From: an uncultured Ruminococcus sp.
GTDB taxonomy: Bacteria > Bacillota > Clostridia > Oscillospirales > Ruminococcaceae
Reading direction: 5' to 3'
Assembly (NCBI GenBank): GCA_902464115.1
Contig: CABQIF010000004.1
Coordinates: 1 to 34,352, forward strand
Length of the DNA: 34,352 bases
The translations under genes were made by a program, and so were the position numbers. Below, one piece after another: positions 17,565-26,177 of this stretch. The notes beneath the pieces were generated by a model, which did not search any database, had not been told where the DNA came from, and was given only the letters and a program-made list of their open reading frames with translations. The first letter of the stretch is position 1; each line of letters opens with the position of its first letter.

Positions 17565-18851
17565 TTACTGTAATGCCTGTAATGCACGCTGTCCGATGTC
17601 GTGCCGATAGTGGACGTTCTCCCACTGAATCTTTGCAACGCCTGCATAAGCCTTTTCCAATGCAGCCGGCAAGTTTTCTGCGGTTGCCGTCACACCGAGC
17701 ACTCTTCCGCCAGCGGTCAACAGCTGCTGTCCATCTTCTGCCAGCTTTGTTCCGGCATGATAAACGGTGCAGCCTGCTACCTGTCCGCCATCATCCAGAC
17801 CGGAGATTGCAAGACCGGTTTCATACTTTTTCGGATAGCCGCCGCTTGCCATAACGACACAAGCTGCACAGCCATTCTTCCAGACAACCGGCAATTCTGC
17901 CAGCTTCTGTTCCGAAATTGCACGCATAATATCAACCAAATCGGTTTCCAGCAGCGGCAACACAACCTGTGTTTCCGGATCGCCAAACCGACAGTTATAT
18001 TCAATGACCTTTGGGCCATTCGGTGTCAGCATCAAGCCGAAATACAGACAGCCTTGGAACGGTCTGCCCTCTGCCTGCATCGCCCGAATGGTCGGCAGGA
18101 AGATGGTTTCCATACAAGTATCTGCAATTTCTTTCGTATAATACGGGTTCGGTGCAACTGTTCCCATACCGCCGGTATTCAAGCCCTTGTCCTGGTCGAG
18201 TGCCCGCTTGTGATCCATCGAGGACACCATCGGAACAACGGTCTTGCCGTCTGTAAAGGAAAGTACCGACACTTCCGGCCCTGTCAGAAATTCTTCTACA
18301 ACAACGGTGCTGCCGCTTTCGCCGAACATCTTATCTTCCATCATGCTCTTGACAGCCTGTTCTGCTTCTTCCAGATTGGCTGCAATGATAACGCCTTTTC
18401 CCAGAGCCAGACCATCTGCTTTGATGACGGTCGGGAACTGATTTTCCTGCTTGATGTACGCAATCGCTGCATCTGCATCGTGGAAAATTTCATACTTTGC
18501 GGTCGGAATGTGATACTTCTTCATCAATTCCTTGGAGAATGCCTTGCTGCCTTCGATGATTGCAGCCGCCTGATTCGGGCCAAAGGTTGCAAATCCAGCT
18601 GCCTGCATGGCATCGACCATACCCAATACCAGTGGGTCATCTGGTGCAACAAAGACCAGATCCACTGCCAGCTGCTTTGCCAGTGCAACCATGCCTTCTA
18701 CATCGGTTGCCTTGACCGGAAAGCATTCTGCATCTTTGGAGATTCCGCCGTTTCCCGGTGCACAGTACAGGGCATCCACCTGTTTGCTTTCTTTCAGTTT
18801 GCGGATAATGGCGTGTTCTCTGCCGCCGCCGCCAACAACTAAAATTTTCAT
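17565..18851 (-). CDS. purD: Phosphoribosylamine-glycine ligase
   Basis: A 428-residue ATP-grasp enzyme that joins glycine to 5-phosphoribosylamine, step two of purine synthesis. Seen: N-terminal MKILVVGGGGREHAI, the ATP-grasp region (FPTVIKADGLALGKGV, residues about 133-148), NTGGMGTVAPNP, and EYNCRFGDPETQ near residue 290. The ATG at 18851 is chosen over an upstream frame extension because MKILVVGGGGREHAI is the family start and AGGAG lies upstream. Unstable phosphoribosylamine must pass from PurF to PurD, making the presence of two PurF-type proteins in this operon relevant. Confidence 0.97.
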   Translation of the reverse strand: MKILVVGGGGREHAIIRKLKESKQVDALYCAPGNGGISKDAECFPVKATDVEGMVALAKQLAVDLVFVAPDDPLVLGMVDAMQAAGFATFGPNQAAAIIEGSKAFSKELMKKYHIPTAKYEIFHDADAAIAYIKQENQFPTVIKADGLALGKGVIIAANLEEAEQAVKSMMEDKMFGESGSTVVVEEFLTGPEVSVLSFTDGKTVVPMVSSMDHKRALDQDKGLNTGGMGTVAPNPYYTKEIADTCMETIFLPTIRAMQAEGRPFQGCLYFGLMLTPNGPKVIEYNCRFGDPETQVVLPLLETDLVDIMRAISEQKLAELPVVWKNGCAACVVMASGGYPKKYETGLAISGLDDGGQVAGCTVYHAGTKLAEDGQQLLTAGGRVLGVTATAENLPAALEKAYAGVAKIQWENVHYRHDIGQRALQALQ

Positions 18852-18879
18852 GGATTCTTTCTCTCCTGTCTGACTGACG

Positions 18880-18902
18880 GGCTGCCAGCGATACCGGCAG
18901 CC
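18880..18902 (-). other. Intercistronic hairpin upstream of purD
   Basis: GGCTGCC and GGCAGCC pair perfectly over a 9-base loop, between the AICAR transformylase gene and purD. No T-run follows, so it is not an intrinsic terminator; it could protect or delimit processed transcripts. Confidence 0.4.
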
Positions 18903-18920
18903 TGCCAATTCCAATTTCTC

Positions 18921-20102
18921 TTAGTGGTGGAAGAACCGAATGCCGCAGAATGCCATGACCATATGATACTTGTTGCAAGTCATAATAACATGGTCATCCC
19001 GAATCGAACCGCCCGGTTCTACAATATAGGTGACACCGCTCTTGTGTGCCCGTTCGATGTTATCGCCAAACGGGAAGAAGGCATCTGAACCCAGACAAAC
19101 ATCGGTATTCTGTGCCAGCCATGCCTTCTGTTCTTCTTTCGTGAAGACTTCCGGCTTTACCTTGAAGATGTTTTCCCATGCACCATCTGCCAGAACATCC
19201 ATGTATTCATCCGAGATGTAAACATCAATAGCATTGTCCCGGTCTGGGCGGCGAATGCCGTCTACAAATTGCAGACCCATTACCTTTGGATGCTGCCGCA
19301 GCCACCAGATATCTGCCTTGTTACCAGCCAGTCTGGTGCAATGGATTCTGGACTGCTGTCCAGCACCGATACCGATTGCCTGTCCATCCTTGACATAGCA
19401 AACAGAATTGGACTGGGTATATTTCAGGGTAATCAGAGAAATCAGCAGGTCGTGCTTCTTGTCTTCCGGCAAGTTCTTGTTCTCTGTTACGATGTTTTCC
19501 AGCATGCTTTCATCAATTTTCAGGTTGTTTCTGCCCTGTTCAAAGGTCACGCCGAATACCTGTTTCCGTTCCAGTGCGGCTGGTTCATAGGATGGGTCGA
19601 TCTGAATGATATTATAGGTGCCCTTCCGCTTGGATTTCAGGATCTCAAGTGCTTCCGGTTCATAGCCCGGTGCAATGATTCCGTCAGAAACTTCCCGCTG
19701 AATCATCTTTGCAGTCGGAACGTCACAAACATCCGACAGTGCGATGAAGTCACCATAAGAAGACATTCGATCTGCACCTCTTGCTCTTGCATAAGCACAA
19801 GCCAGCGGAGAAAGTTCGCCCAAATCATCGACAAAATAAATCTTCTTTAAGGTATCGGAAAGCGGCTTGCCAATGGCAGCCCCTGCCGGAGAAACGTGCT
19901 TAAACGAAGTTGCTGCACAATATCCGGTTGCCTGCTTTAATTCCCGTACCAGCTGCCAGCCGTTGAACGCATCCAGCAGGTTGATATAACCCGGCTTGCC
20001 GTTCAATACGGTAATCGGCAGATCGCTGTTATCTGCCATAAAGATTCTGGATGGTTTCTGATTCGGATTGCATCCATATTTCAATTGCATTTCTGAAGCC
20101 AT
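18921..20102 (-). CDS. purV: Stand-alone AICAR transformylase (PurH C-terminal domain only)
   Basis: A 393-residue protein matching only the formyltransferase half of PurH; it transfers a formyl group from 10-formyl-tetrahydrofolate to AICAR to give FAICAR. The catalytic pair K68-H69 lies in the typical SFKHVSPAGAAIG, and the end GGSIRDDHVIM...GIRFFHH matches the family. The IMP cyclohydrolase half of PurH is absent and is supplied by the next gene upstream, a PurO-type enzyme. Length equals the full transformylase part of bifunctional PurH, so this is not a truncated pseudogene. Start ATG at 20102 (MASEMQLKYG) follows GAGGGAG; it is 19 bases after the purO stop. The symbol purV is used for separate transformylases in some annotations. 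Confidence 0.9.
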   Translation of the reverse strand: MASEMQLKYGCNPNQKPSRIFMADNSDLPITVLNGKPGYINLLDAFNGWQLVRELKQATGYCAATSFKHVSPAGAAIGKPLSDTLKKIYFVDDLGELSPLACAYARARGADRMSSYGDFIALSDVCDVPTAKMIQREVSDGIIAPGYEPEALEILKSKRKGTYNIIQIDPSYEPAALERKQVFGVTFEQGRNNLKIDESMLENIVTENKNLPEDKKHDLLISLITLKYTQSNSVCYVKDGQAIGIGAGQQSRIHCTRLAGNKADIWWLRQHPKVMGLQFVDGIRRPDRDNAIDVYISDEYMDVLADGAWENIFKVKPEVFTKEEQKAWLAQNTDVCLGSDAFFPFGDNIERAHKSGVTYIVEPGGSIRDDHVIMTCNKYHMVMAFCGIRFFHH

Positions 20103-20121
20103 AACTGCATCTCCCTCTTGT

Positions 20122-20832
20122 TTATTGGTTCTTGTTGACAATCCGTGTTTCTGCCTTGCCGGTTTTCAGGTCGATAAACCGTACAAACAGAGAAACCTTG
20201 TTTTCCGGATTCAGGCTATCCCAAACGGCATTGGTAAAGGTGTCAATATCGCCTTCAATGGCAACCTTTTCCGGTTCGCCTTCAAAGCTCGGCAGCGGAT
20301 TTCCATCGCCCTGATAGGTGTGAATGAAATGCCCCACGCCAGCAATCGGGTTGGAATAAGTAAAGGTATATCTCTGGCAGGAATCCGGATTGCCGTCTGC
20401 ACTCTTCAGAATGGACAGGGCATACTGATAGCCGTCTTTCCGTTCGATGATGCCAGAAATACGAGGGGTATAGTTCGGAGCATCCGGTTCAAATTCCCGA
20501 ATCCGCAGGGATTCTTCAAAGGTCTTTCCAGCCAGCATCTGGTCATAAACCGTGTCGGTCTGGTCGCCATTGGTGACAATGGTAGTATCGCCCAGCACCC
20601 GAACCGGTGCATAGATGATCAGGCTTGGGTCAACCATCTTGGATGGGTCAAATGCCTGTGTGCGAATGCCGTCGCCATCGGTTACAAATACCCGATTCCG
20701 GCTGTTTTCGCTTCTGCCCATGATGAAATAAGCAGCAACTGCAGATGCACCATCTGCGGATGTTCCCAGTACGATGCCTCTGCCCGGGTAAGCATTCTGT
20801 TTCAATGTATCAAAAAGATTGTTGGTCTTCAT
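20122..20832 (-). CDS. purO: IMP cyclohydrolase, PurO type
   Basis: A 236-residue protein that I assign to the PurO-like IMP cyclohydrolase family, which closes FAICAR to IMP. It starts NLFDTLKQNAYPGRGIVLG, has YFIMGRSENSRNRVF (about residues 34-48), and later YNTPRISG-like and TYSNPIAGVGHFIHTYQGDG segments typical of that family. It has no similarity to the bacterial MGS-like cyclohydrolase domain of PurH. Context supports the call: it sits between purN and a transformylase that lacks the cyclohydrolase half. PurO was defined in archaea; bacterial members occur in Clostridia. The ribosome binding site is weak (AGAGAGG, 13 bases away). Confidence 0.85.
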   Translation of the reverse strand: MKTNNLFDTLKQNAYPGRGIVLGTSADGASAVAAYFIMGRSENSRNRVFVTDGDGIRTQAFDPSKMVDPSLIIYAPVRVLGDTTIVTNGDQTDTVYDQMLAGKTFEESLRIREFEPDAPNYTPRISGIIERKDGYQYALSILKSADGNPDSCQRYTFTYSNPIAGVGHFIHTYQGDGNPLPSFEGEPEKVAIEGDIDTFTNAVWDSLNPENKVSLFVRFIDLKTGKAETRIVNKNQ

Positions 20833-20880
20833 AAATCTGTTCTTGCCTCTCTTTGCGTTTTCCAGTTGGACGAATGGGGG

Positions 20881-21522
20881 TCAGGACAGCTTTGGCTGTT
20901 CCAAAAGGGTCACTTTGTTGTCATGCACTTCCAGCTTGTCTGCACAGAACAGCCGAACGGCTTCCGGCAGCAGCTTCCATTCTGCTTCTTCCATGATTCG
21001 CTTTTGCAGGGTCTGCGGCGTGTCGCCCTCTTCCACTGCAACCGGCTTTTGTAAAATAATCGGCCCACCGTCTGCAATTTCGTTGACGAAATGCACGGTT
21101 GCACCAGAATATTTCACGCCCCGTTTCAGGGCACATTCATGCACCCGCAAACCATAGAATCCCTCTCCGCAGAACGCCGGAATCAGGGATGGATGCACGT
21201 TGATGATCCGGTTTGGATAAGCAGCAATGATGCGTTCATCTAAAATGGTCAGGAATCCGGCAAGGACAATCAAGTCTGCCTGTTCTTCCTTCAATGCCAG
21301 CAGCATTGCATCTGTATAAGCAGAGAAATCCGGATAGTCTTTCTTTGCAATGACTCTTGACTTGACATGGAACTGTTCTGCCCGACGCAGGGCGTAGGCA
21401 TCGCCCCGAGAGGAGATCACGCAAGTAATCGAACCGCCCGGAAATGCCCCTGCCTGCTCTGCCTCCAGCAGTGCCTGCAAATTCGTTCCGCCACCGGAAA
21501 CCAGTACAATGATGTTTTTCAT
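20881..21522 (-). CDS. purN: Phosphoribosylglycinamide formyltransferase, folate dependent
   Basis: A 213-residue enzyme formylating glycinamide ribonucleotide with 10-formyl-tetrahydrofolate, step three of purine synthesis. The start MKNIIVLVSGGGTNLQALL is typical, catalytic N108 and H110 lie in INVHPSLIPAF, and D151 in EIADGGPII. It lies 12 bases after purM with AAGGACGG as ribosome binding site. Confidence 0.97.
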   Translation of the reverse strand: MKNIIVLVSGGGTNLQALLEAEQAGAFPGGSITCVISSRGDAYALRRAEQFHVKSRVIAKKDYPDFSAYTDAMLLALKEEQADLIVLAGFLTILDERIIAAYPNRIINVHPSLIPAFCGEGFYGLRVHECALKRGVKYSGATVHFVNEIADGGPIILQKPVAVEEGDTPQTLQKRIMEEAEWKLLPEAVRLFCADKLEVHDNKVTLLEQPKLS

Positions 21523-21534
21523 CGGAAACCGTCC

Positions 21535-22569
21535 TTACTTCAGGATAACGCCTTCATCAGAAGAAACCAATGTACCCAGTACATAAGCATCTTCTCCGGC
21601 AGCGTGCAGCGTTTCCAGAGCCTTATCTGCATCTTCCTGTGCCACGCATACCATCATACCAACGCCCATGTTAAAGGTGTTGAACATGTCGTGTTCCGGA
21701 ATGTTGCCCGTCTTTGCAACCAAATCGAAAATCGGCAGTACCTTGACATCCTTCTTTTCGATCTGTGCGGACAAGCCCTTCTTCAATGCTCTCGGAATGT
21801 TTTCATAGAATCCGCCGCCGGTGATGTGTGCGATGGACTTTACTGTTACCTGTTCCAGCAGGGACAGAATCGGCTTTACATAGATCTTGGTCGGCATCAG
21901 CAGAGCTTCGCCCAGGGTTGTGCCCAGTTCCGAGAAATGGCGAGCCAGATTCTGGCTGTTCACAGTAAAGACCTTCCGAATCAGAGAATAGCCGTTGGAA
22001 TGAATCCCGCTGGACGGGAGTGCAATCAGGACATCCCCTTCCTTCTGGGTGTTCAGATCCAAAACCTTCTTCTTATCCACCAGACCAACTGCAAAGCCAG
22101 CCACGTCGTATTCATCCACCGGATAGAAGCCCGGCATTTCAGCGGTTTCGCCGCCAACCAGTGCACAGCCAGCCTGTACGCAGCCTTCTGCCACACCGGA
22201 AACAATTTCTGCAACCTTTTCCGGAACGTTCTTGCCCAATGCAATATAGTCCAGGAAGAACTGCGGCTTTGCACCACAGCAAATAATATCATTGACGCAC
22301 ATTGCCACGCAGTCAATCCCGATGGTGTTGTGTCTGTCCATCAGGAATGCGATTTTCAGCTTTGTACCAACGCCGTCTGTACCGGAAACGAGCACCGGAT
22401 GTTCCATGCCGGTTACGTCCAGTTCATACAGTCCGCCGAAACCGCCGATGCCGGTCAGCACATTGTCTGTCATGGTGCGTGCGATATGTTTCTTCATTAA
22501 GTCGACTGCTCGATAGCCAGCTGTTACGTCAACACCGGCTTTTTTGTAGCTTTCTGAGTAGCTCTTCAT
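21535..22569 (-). CDS. purM: Phosphoribosylformylglycinamidine cyclo-ligase
   Basis: A 344-residue AIR synthetase, closing FGAM to AIR with ATP. Seen: YKKAGVDVTAGYRAVDL at the start, GIGGFGGLYEL, VSGTDGVGTKLKIAF, CVNDIICCGAKPQFFLDY, GGETAEMPGFY and the C-terminal HITGGGFYENIPR. I chose the ATG at 22569 because the GTG six codons upstream is itself inside the GGAGG ribosome binding site. It begins 23 bases after purF. Confidence 0.97.
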   Translation of the reverse strand: MKSYSESYKKAGVDVTAGYRAVDLMKKHIARTMTDNVLTGIGGFGGLYELDVTGMEHPVLVSGTDGVGTKLKIAFLMDRHNTIGIDCVAMCVNDIICCGAKPQFFLDYIALGKNVPEKVAEIVSGVAEGCVQAGCALVGGETAEMPGFYPVDEYDVAGFAVGLVDKKKVLDLNTQKEGDVLIALPSSGIHSNGYSLIRKVFTVNSQNLARHFSELGTTLGEALLMPTKIYVKPILSLLEQVTVKSIAHITGGGFYENIPRALKKGLSAQIEKKDVKVLPIFDLVAKTGNIPEHDMFNTFNMGVGMMVCVAQEDADKALETLHAAGEDAYVLGTLVSSDEGVILK

Positions 22570-22592
22570 GCTTTTTGATTCCTCCACGGCAA

Positions 22593-24029
22593 TTATTCAC
22601 CGATTTTACTTTCAAATTTGTCTTTTGGCATTTCTTTCGGCACTGCAATCGGATATGTTCCATCAAAACAGCCCGTGCAGAACCAATCCTCCTCCTGTAA
22701 ATCCGGAGAAGTCAGGGATTTTACGCCCTTTAAGCTCAGATATCCGAGAGAATCTGCTCCGATATAGGAACAGATTTCCGGAATCGTCATCTGGCAGGCA
22801 ATCAGGTTTTCCCGGCTGTCAATATCCACGCCGAAATAGCAAGGGTTGGTGAACGGCGGACACGAAATCCGCATATGCACTTCCTTTGCACCTGCTTCCC
22901 GCAATAAGTTTACAATCCGCTTACAGGTTGTCCCTCTGACAATGCTGTCATCCACCAGTACAACCCGTTTTCCTCTTACGACACTTTTCAGAACATTCAG
23001 CTTGATGCGAACGGAATTGGTTCGCATTTTCTGAGATGGCTGAATAAATGTACGGCCTACATAACGGTTTTTGACAAAACCGACCCCATAGGGAATGCCC
23101 GATGCCATCGAAAGCCCCAGTGCGGCATCCAGACCGCTGTCTGGAACACCGACAACAACATCTGCTTCCACCGGATGCTCCTGCCAAAGAATCCGACCAG
23201 CGTTCAGCCGTGCGGTGTGCACACAAGTGCCTTCAATCACAGAGTCCGGACGTGCAAAATACACATATTCAAACACACACATCGACCGCTTCTGTCCGCA
23301 GTGTGTCCGAATGGAATGTACCTTGCAATCTTCGACCACGACAATTTCTCCGGGTTCAATATCTCGCTCAAATTCCGCATCCACACTATCCAGTGCACAG
23401 GATTCAGATGCGAATACAATGCTGCCATCCTTGCAGCGACCCATACAAAGCGGACGGAATCCGTGGGGGTCTCTTGCTGCAATCAGCTTGTTCGGCGACA
23501 TCACGACCAGTGAATATGCACCCTTCAGGTCATACATTGCATACTCAACGGCTTCTTCAATCGAAGAACGCTGTAACCGCTGCTCTGTAATCGCATAAGA
23601 GATGACTTCTGTATCATTGGTGGTGTGAAAGATCGCACCTTTTAACTCATATCGTTCCCGCAGTTCTCTGGAATTCGTGAGATTCCCGTTGTGGGCAATG
23701 GACATCGAACCTTTCACGTGCCGTACTACGATCGGCTGTGCATTTGCACGGTTCGGTTTTCCGGTTGTGGAATACCGAACATGACCGATGGAGATATTGC
23801 CGTGTCCGAGTTTTTCCATGTCCTCTGCTTTAAACACTTCCGGTACTAAGCCCAGATCTTTGTGATGGGCGAAAACGCCTCTGTCATTTACGACGATTCC
23901 GCAGCTTTCCTGCCCCCGATGCTGGAGCGCATACAAAGCTGCATAGGTCATTGCTGCTACATCGGTTGTGTGTGGTGCATAAACACCAAATACGCCGCAT
24001 TCCTCATGCAGTCCTGTCATCAACTTCAA
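22593..24029 (-). CDS. purF: Amidophosphoribosyltransferase (canonical)
   Basis: A 478-residue enzyme making phosphoribosylamine from PRPP and glutamine, the committed step of purine synthesis. A 10-residue propeptide precedes the catalytic C11 (EECGVFGVY). Glutaminase residues are intact: R85 (HVRYSTTG), N114-G115 (AHNGNLTN), D139 (TNDTEVIS). The PRPP loop VDDSIVRGTT is at 359-368 and the 4Fe-4S ligands expected in Bacillus-type PurF are C251, C390, C451 and C454. The start is probably TTG at 24029: GGAAGGG lies 5 bases upstream, whereas the ATG at 24020 is too far from it. This TTG directly abuts the stop codon of the paralogue, so the two are translationally coupled. Confidence 0.96.
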   Translation of the reverse strand: MKLMTGLHEECGVFGVYAPHTTDVAAMTYAALYALQHRGQESCGIVVNDRGVFAHHKDLGLVPEVFKAEDMEKLGHGNISIGHVRYSTTGKPNRANAQPIVVRHVKGSMSIAHNGNLTNSRELRERYELKGAIFHTTNDTEVISYAITEQRLQRSSIEEAVEYAMYDLKGAYSLVVMSPNKLIAARDPHGFRPLCMGRCKDGSIVFASESCALDSVDAEFERDIEPGEIVVVEDCKVHSIRTHCGQKRSMCVFEYVYFARPDSVIEGTCVHTARLNAGRILWQEHPVEADVVVGVPDSGLDAALGLSMASGIPYGVGFVKNRYVGRTFIQPSQKMRTNSVRIKLNVLKSVVRGKRVVLVDDSIVRGTTCKRIVNLLREAGAKEVHMRISCPPFTNPCYFGVDIDSRENLIACQMTIPEICSYIGADSLGYLSLKGVKSLTSPDLQEEDWFCTGCFDGTYPIAVPKEMPKDKFESKIGE

Positions 24030-25451
24030 TCATTCCCTTCCACTCCAACAATAGGAGCAAAGCTGACATTCTGGCTTTCCGACCGCCTGAACGGTTCCCT
24101 CTAAGGACTGGAACTCTAAGGAAGTCAGCTTCAATCGCCGGCAAATCTCATCTCTGAGCAGTTTGCCTCGTTCCGTATTGGAATTGCTGTATTCATGAAT
24201 GTATTTTATTCCGTCAATGCCTTCGTGTTCGTCAATAATCTGTCGTGCAATCAGCTCTAATTCTGATGTGCTTCTTGAAAAATTGAGGTACTTGCAGCCA
24301 TACATAATCGGCGGACAGGCTGAACGCATATGCACTTCTTTTGCCCCGTTCTCATAGAGAAATTCCACCGTTTCCCGCATCTGTGTGCCTCTTACAATGC
24401 TGTCGTCTACAAACAGCAGCTTTTTGCCCTCAATCAAATCATGCACTGGAATCAGCTTCATTTTTGCAACTTTATTCCGCATGGTCTGGCTGGTCGGCAT
24501 AAAGCTTCTCGGCCAAGTTGGCGTATACTTAATAAACGGTCTTGCAAACGGAATGCCGCTGCGGTTTGCATAGCCGATGGCGTGCGGAACGCCGGAATCC
24601 GGCACACCGCACACATAATCGACATCGGGCAATTTTCCGTTTTTGATATCCGTTTCCGCCATGATCTCCCCGTTTCGGGTACGCATCATTTCAACGTTGA
24701 CCCCTTCATAGCACGCATTCGGATAGCCGTAATACGTCCACAGGAATGTACAGATCTTCATTTCATCTGTTCCTTCCTGTAAGATCTCATAGCCATCCTT
24801 TGTGAGCTTGAGAATCTCACCTGCCTTTAATTCGTGGCAGGTCTGGTAGCCTAATTTCTGATAGGCGAACGATTCAAACGAGAAGCAGAATCCATCCGAC
24901 CGCTTCCCGATGAGAATCGGCAGCCGCCCCATCTTATCTCTTGCACAGATAATGCTGTCCTCTGTCATGATGACCAAGGACATTGTGCCTTGAATTTTTT
25001 CTTGTGCATAGCGAATGCCTTCCACAAAAGAAGACCGCTGTGCAATCAGAGCTGCAATCAATGCACCAGAATTGATGCTGCCGCTGCTCATGGTTTCAAA
25101 GTTTGCACAGCCCTTGTCCAGCAATTCTTCGGACAAGGTTTCTGCATTGGTGATGACACCAATCGAACAGATTGCATAAAGTCCCAGCTGAGAGCGAACC
25201 ATAATTGGTTGCGGGTCAGTATCGCTGATACAGCCGATGCAGATATTGCCCCGCATTCTCTCTACGTCCTTTTCAAATTTCGTCCGGAACGGGGAGTTTT
25301 CAATGCTGTGGATATTTCTCTGAAATCCCAGTGCCGGAGAAAATGCGGTCATACCGCCCCGTCTTGTACCCAGGTGTGAATGATAATCTGTTCCAAAAAA
25401 TACGTCTGAAATGCAGTCGTTTGCGGAAACTGCACCAAAAAATCCGCCCAT
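24030..25451 (-). CDS. PurF-like paralogue lacking all glutaminase residues
   Basis: A 473-residue full-length PurF homologue immediately before purF. The phosphoribosyltransferase half is intact: CGVPDSGVPHAIGYA (281-295), PRPP loop VDDSIVRGTQ (348-357), and cysteines C234, C379, C462 and C465 at the positions of the 4Fe-4S ligands, with an additional C468 (CQLCSYC). The glutaminase half is retained in length but inactive by sequence: the N-terminal nucleophile Cys is Gly2 (MGGFFGAVS), the Arg is S76 (GCISDTD), Asn of the oxyanion hole is I97 (CSIGVITN), and no Asp occurs at the expected place (118-132). QHRGQES has become GTRRGGMTA. Starts 6 bases after purC; stop abuts purF. Role unknown: ammonia- or amine-dependent enzyme, or a regulatory partner of PurF. 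Confidence 0.9.
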   Translation of the reverse strand: MGGFFGAVSANDCISDVFFGTDYHSHLGTRRGGMTAFSPALGFQRNIHSIENSPFRTKFEKDVERMRGNICIGCISDTDPQPIMVRSQLGLYAICSIGVITNAETLSEELLDKGCANFETMSSGSINSGALIAALIAQRSSFVEGIRYAQEKIQGTMSLVIMTEDSIICARDKMGRLPILIGKRSDGFCFSFESFAYQKLGYQTCHELKAGEILKLTKDGYEILQEGTDEMKICTFLWTYYGYPNACYEGVNVEMMRTRNGEIMAETDIKNGKLPDVDYVCGVPDSGVPHAIGYANRSGIPFARPFIKYTPTWPRSFMPTSQTMRNKVAKMKLIPVHDLIEGKKLLFVDDSIVRGTQMRETVEFLYENGAKEVHMRSACPPIMYGCKYLNFSRSTSELELIARQIIDEHEGIDGIKYIHEYSNSNTERGKLLRDEICRRLKLTSLEFQSLEGTVQAVGKPECQLCSYCWSGRE

Positions 25452-25457
25452 ATAATC

Positions 25458-26177
25458 TTATTCTCCAAAAATTCTGTGCATAACTTCCTGATATGCTTCT
25501 TCTGTACCGCCCATATCTCTTCTGAACCGGTCTTTATCCAGCTTTTCGTTGGTCTTAACGTCCCACAGACGGCAGGTATCCGGAGAGATTTCATCTGCCA
25601 GAATAATCGTGCCATCAGCCAGACGACCAAATTCAATCTTGAAGTCGATCAGACGGATACCGATCTTCAGGAAGAATTCCTTCAGTACTTCGTTTACCTT
25701 TGCAGTATAGGTCTTGATGGTCTTGATTTCTTCTTCAGTTGCCAGACCCAGAGCCAGTGCATAATCATCGTTGATGAACGGGTCGTTCAGTTCATCGCAC
25801 TTATAACTGAATTCAATAATCGGACGGAGCAGAGCCTTGCCTTCTTCAACGCCCATTCTCTTGGAAAAACTGCCGGCTGCTACGTTTCTTACGATGACTT
25901 CCAGCGGTACGATAGAAACCTTCTTCACTGCGGTTTCCCGGTCGCTCAGTTCTTCTACCAGATGTGTCGGTACGCCAGCGGCTTCGAGCTGCTTCATGAT
26001 GTAGTTGGACATTTTATTGTTGATCACGCCCTTGCCTACGATCGTGCCCTTCTTTTCGCCGTTGAATGCAGTTGCATCGTCCTTATAATCTACGATCACA
26101 ATGCCTTCCTGATTGGTTGCATAAACCTTCTTTGCTTTTCCTTCATACATCTGTTCTTTTTTCTGCAGATTTTCCAT
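25458..26177 (-). CDS. purC: Phosphoribosylaminoimidazole-succinocarboxamide synthase
   Basis: A 239-residue SAICAR synthetase, joining aspartate to CAIR with ATP. Visible: KKEQMYEGKAKKVYAT at the start, DYKDDATAFNGEKKG, EVIVRNVAAGSFSKR, and LADEISPDTCRLWD near the C-terminus. Length matches single-domain bacterial PurC. A 122-base gap separates it from purE. It is followed by the PurF paralogue after only 6 bases. Confidence 0.97.
   Translation of the reverse strand: MENLQKKEQMYEGKAKKVYATNQEGIVIVDYKDDATAFNGEKKGTIVGKGVINNKMSNYIMKQLEAAGVPTHLVEELSDRETAVKKVSIVPLEVIVRNVAAGSFSKRMGVEEGKALLRPIIEFSYKCDELNDPFINDDYALALGLATEEEIKTIKTYTAKVNEVLKEFFLKIGIRLIDFKIEFGRLADGTIILADEISPDTCRLWDVKTNEKLDKDRFRRDMGGTEEAYQEVMHRIFGE

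Noticed and set aside
17601..18842. Long open frame (413 codons) antisense to purD
   Set aside because: It mirrors the purD codons, has a Cys/His/Phe-rich composition without domains and no ribosome binding site; purD has full motif support.
18921..20102. Truncated purH pseudogene
   Set aside because: The transformylase domain is complete with K68-H69, has its own start and ribosome binding site, and the missing step is supplied by purO next door.
20068..21054. Open frame (328 codons) antisense to purO and ends of its neighbours
   Set aside because: Crosses three well-supported genes and shows no recognisable domain.
21367..22500. Long open frame (377 codons) antisense to purN/purM
   Set aside because: Shadow of real genes on the other strand; no motif, spans two genes, no initiation signal.
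24030..25451. Decaying purF duplicate (pseudogene)
   Set aside because: The frame is intact over 473 codons, with PRPP loop and cluster cysteines preserved; selective loss of only the glutaminase residues argues for a retained function.
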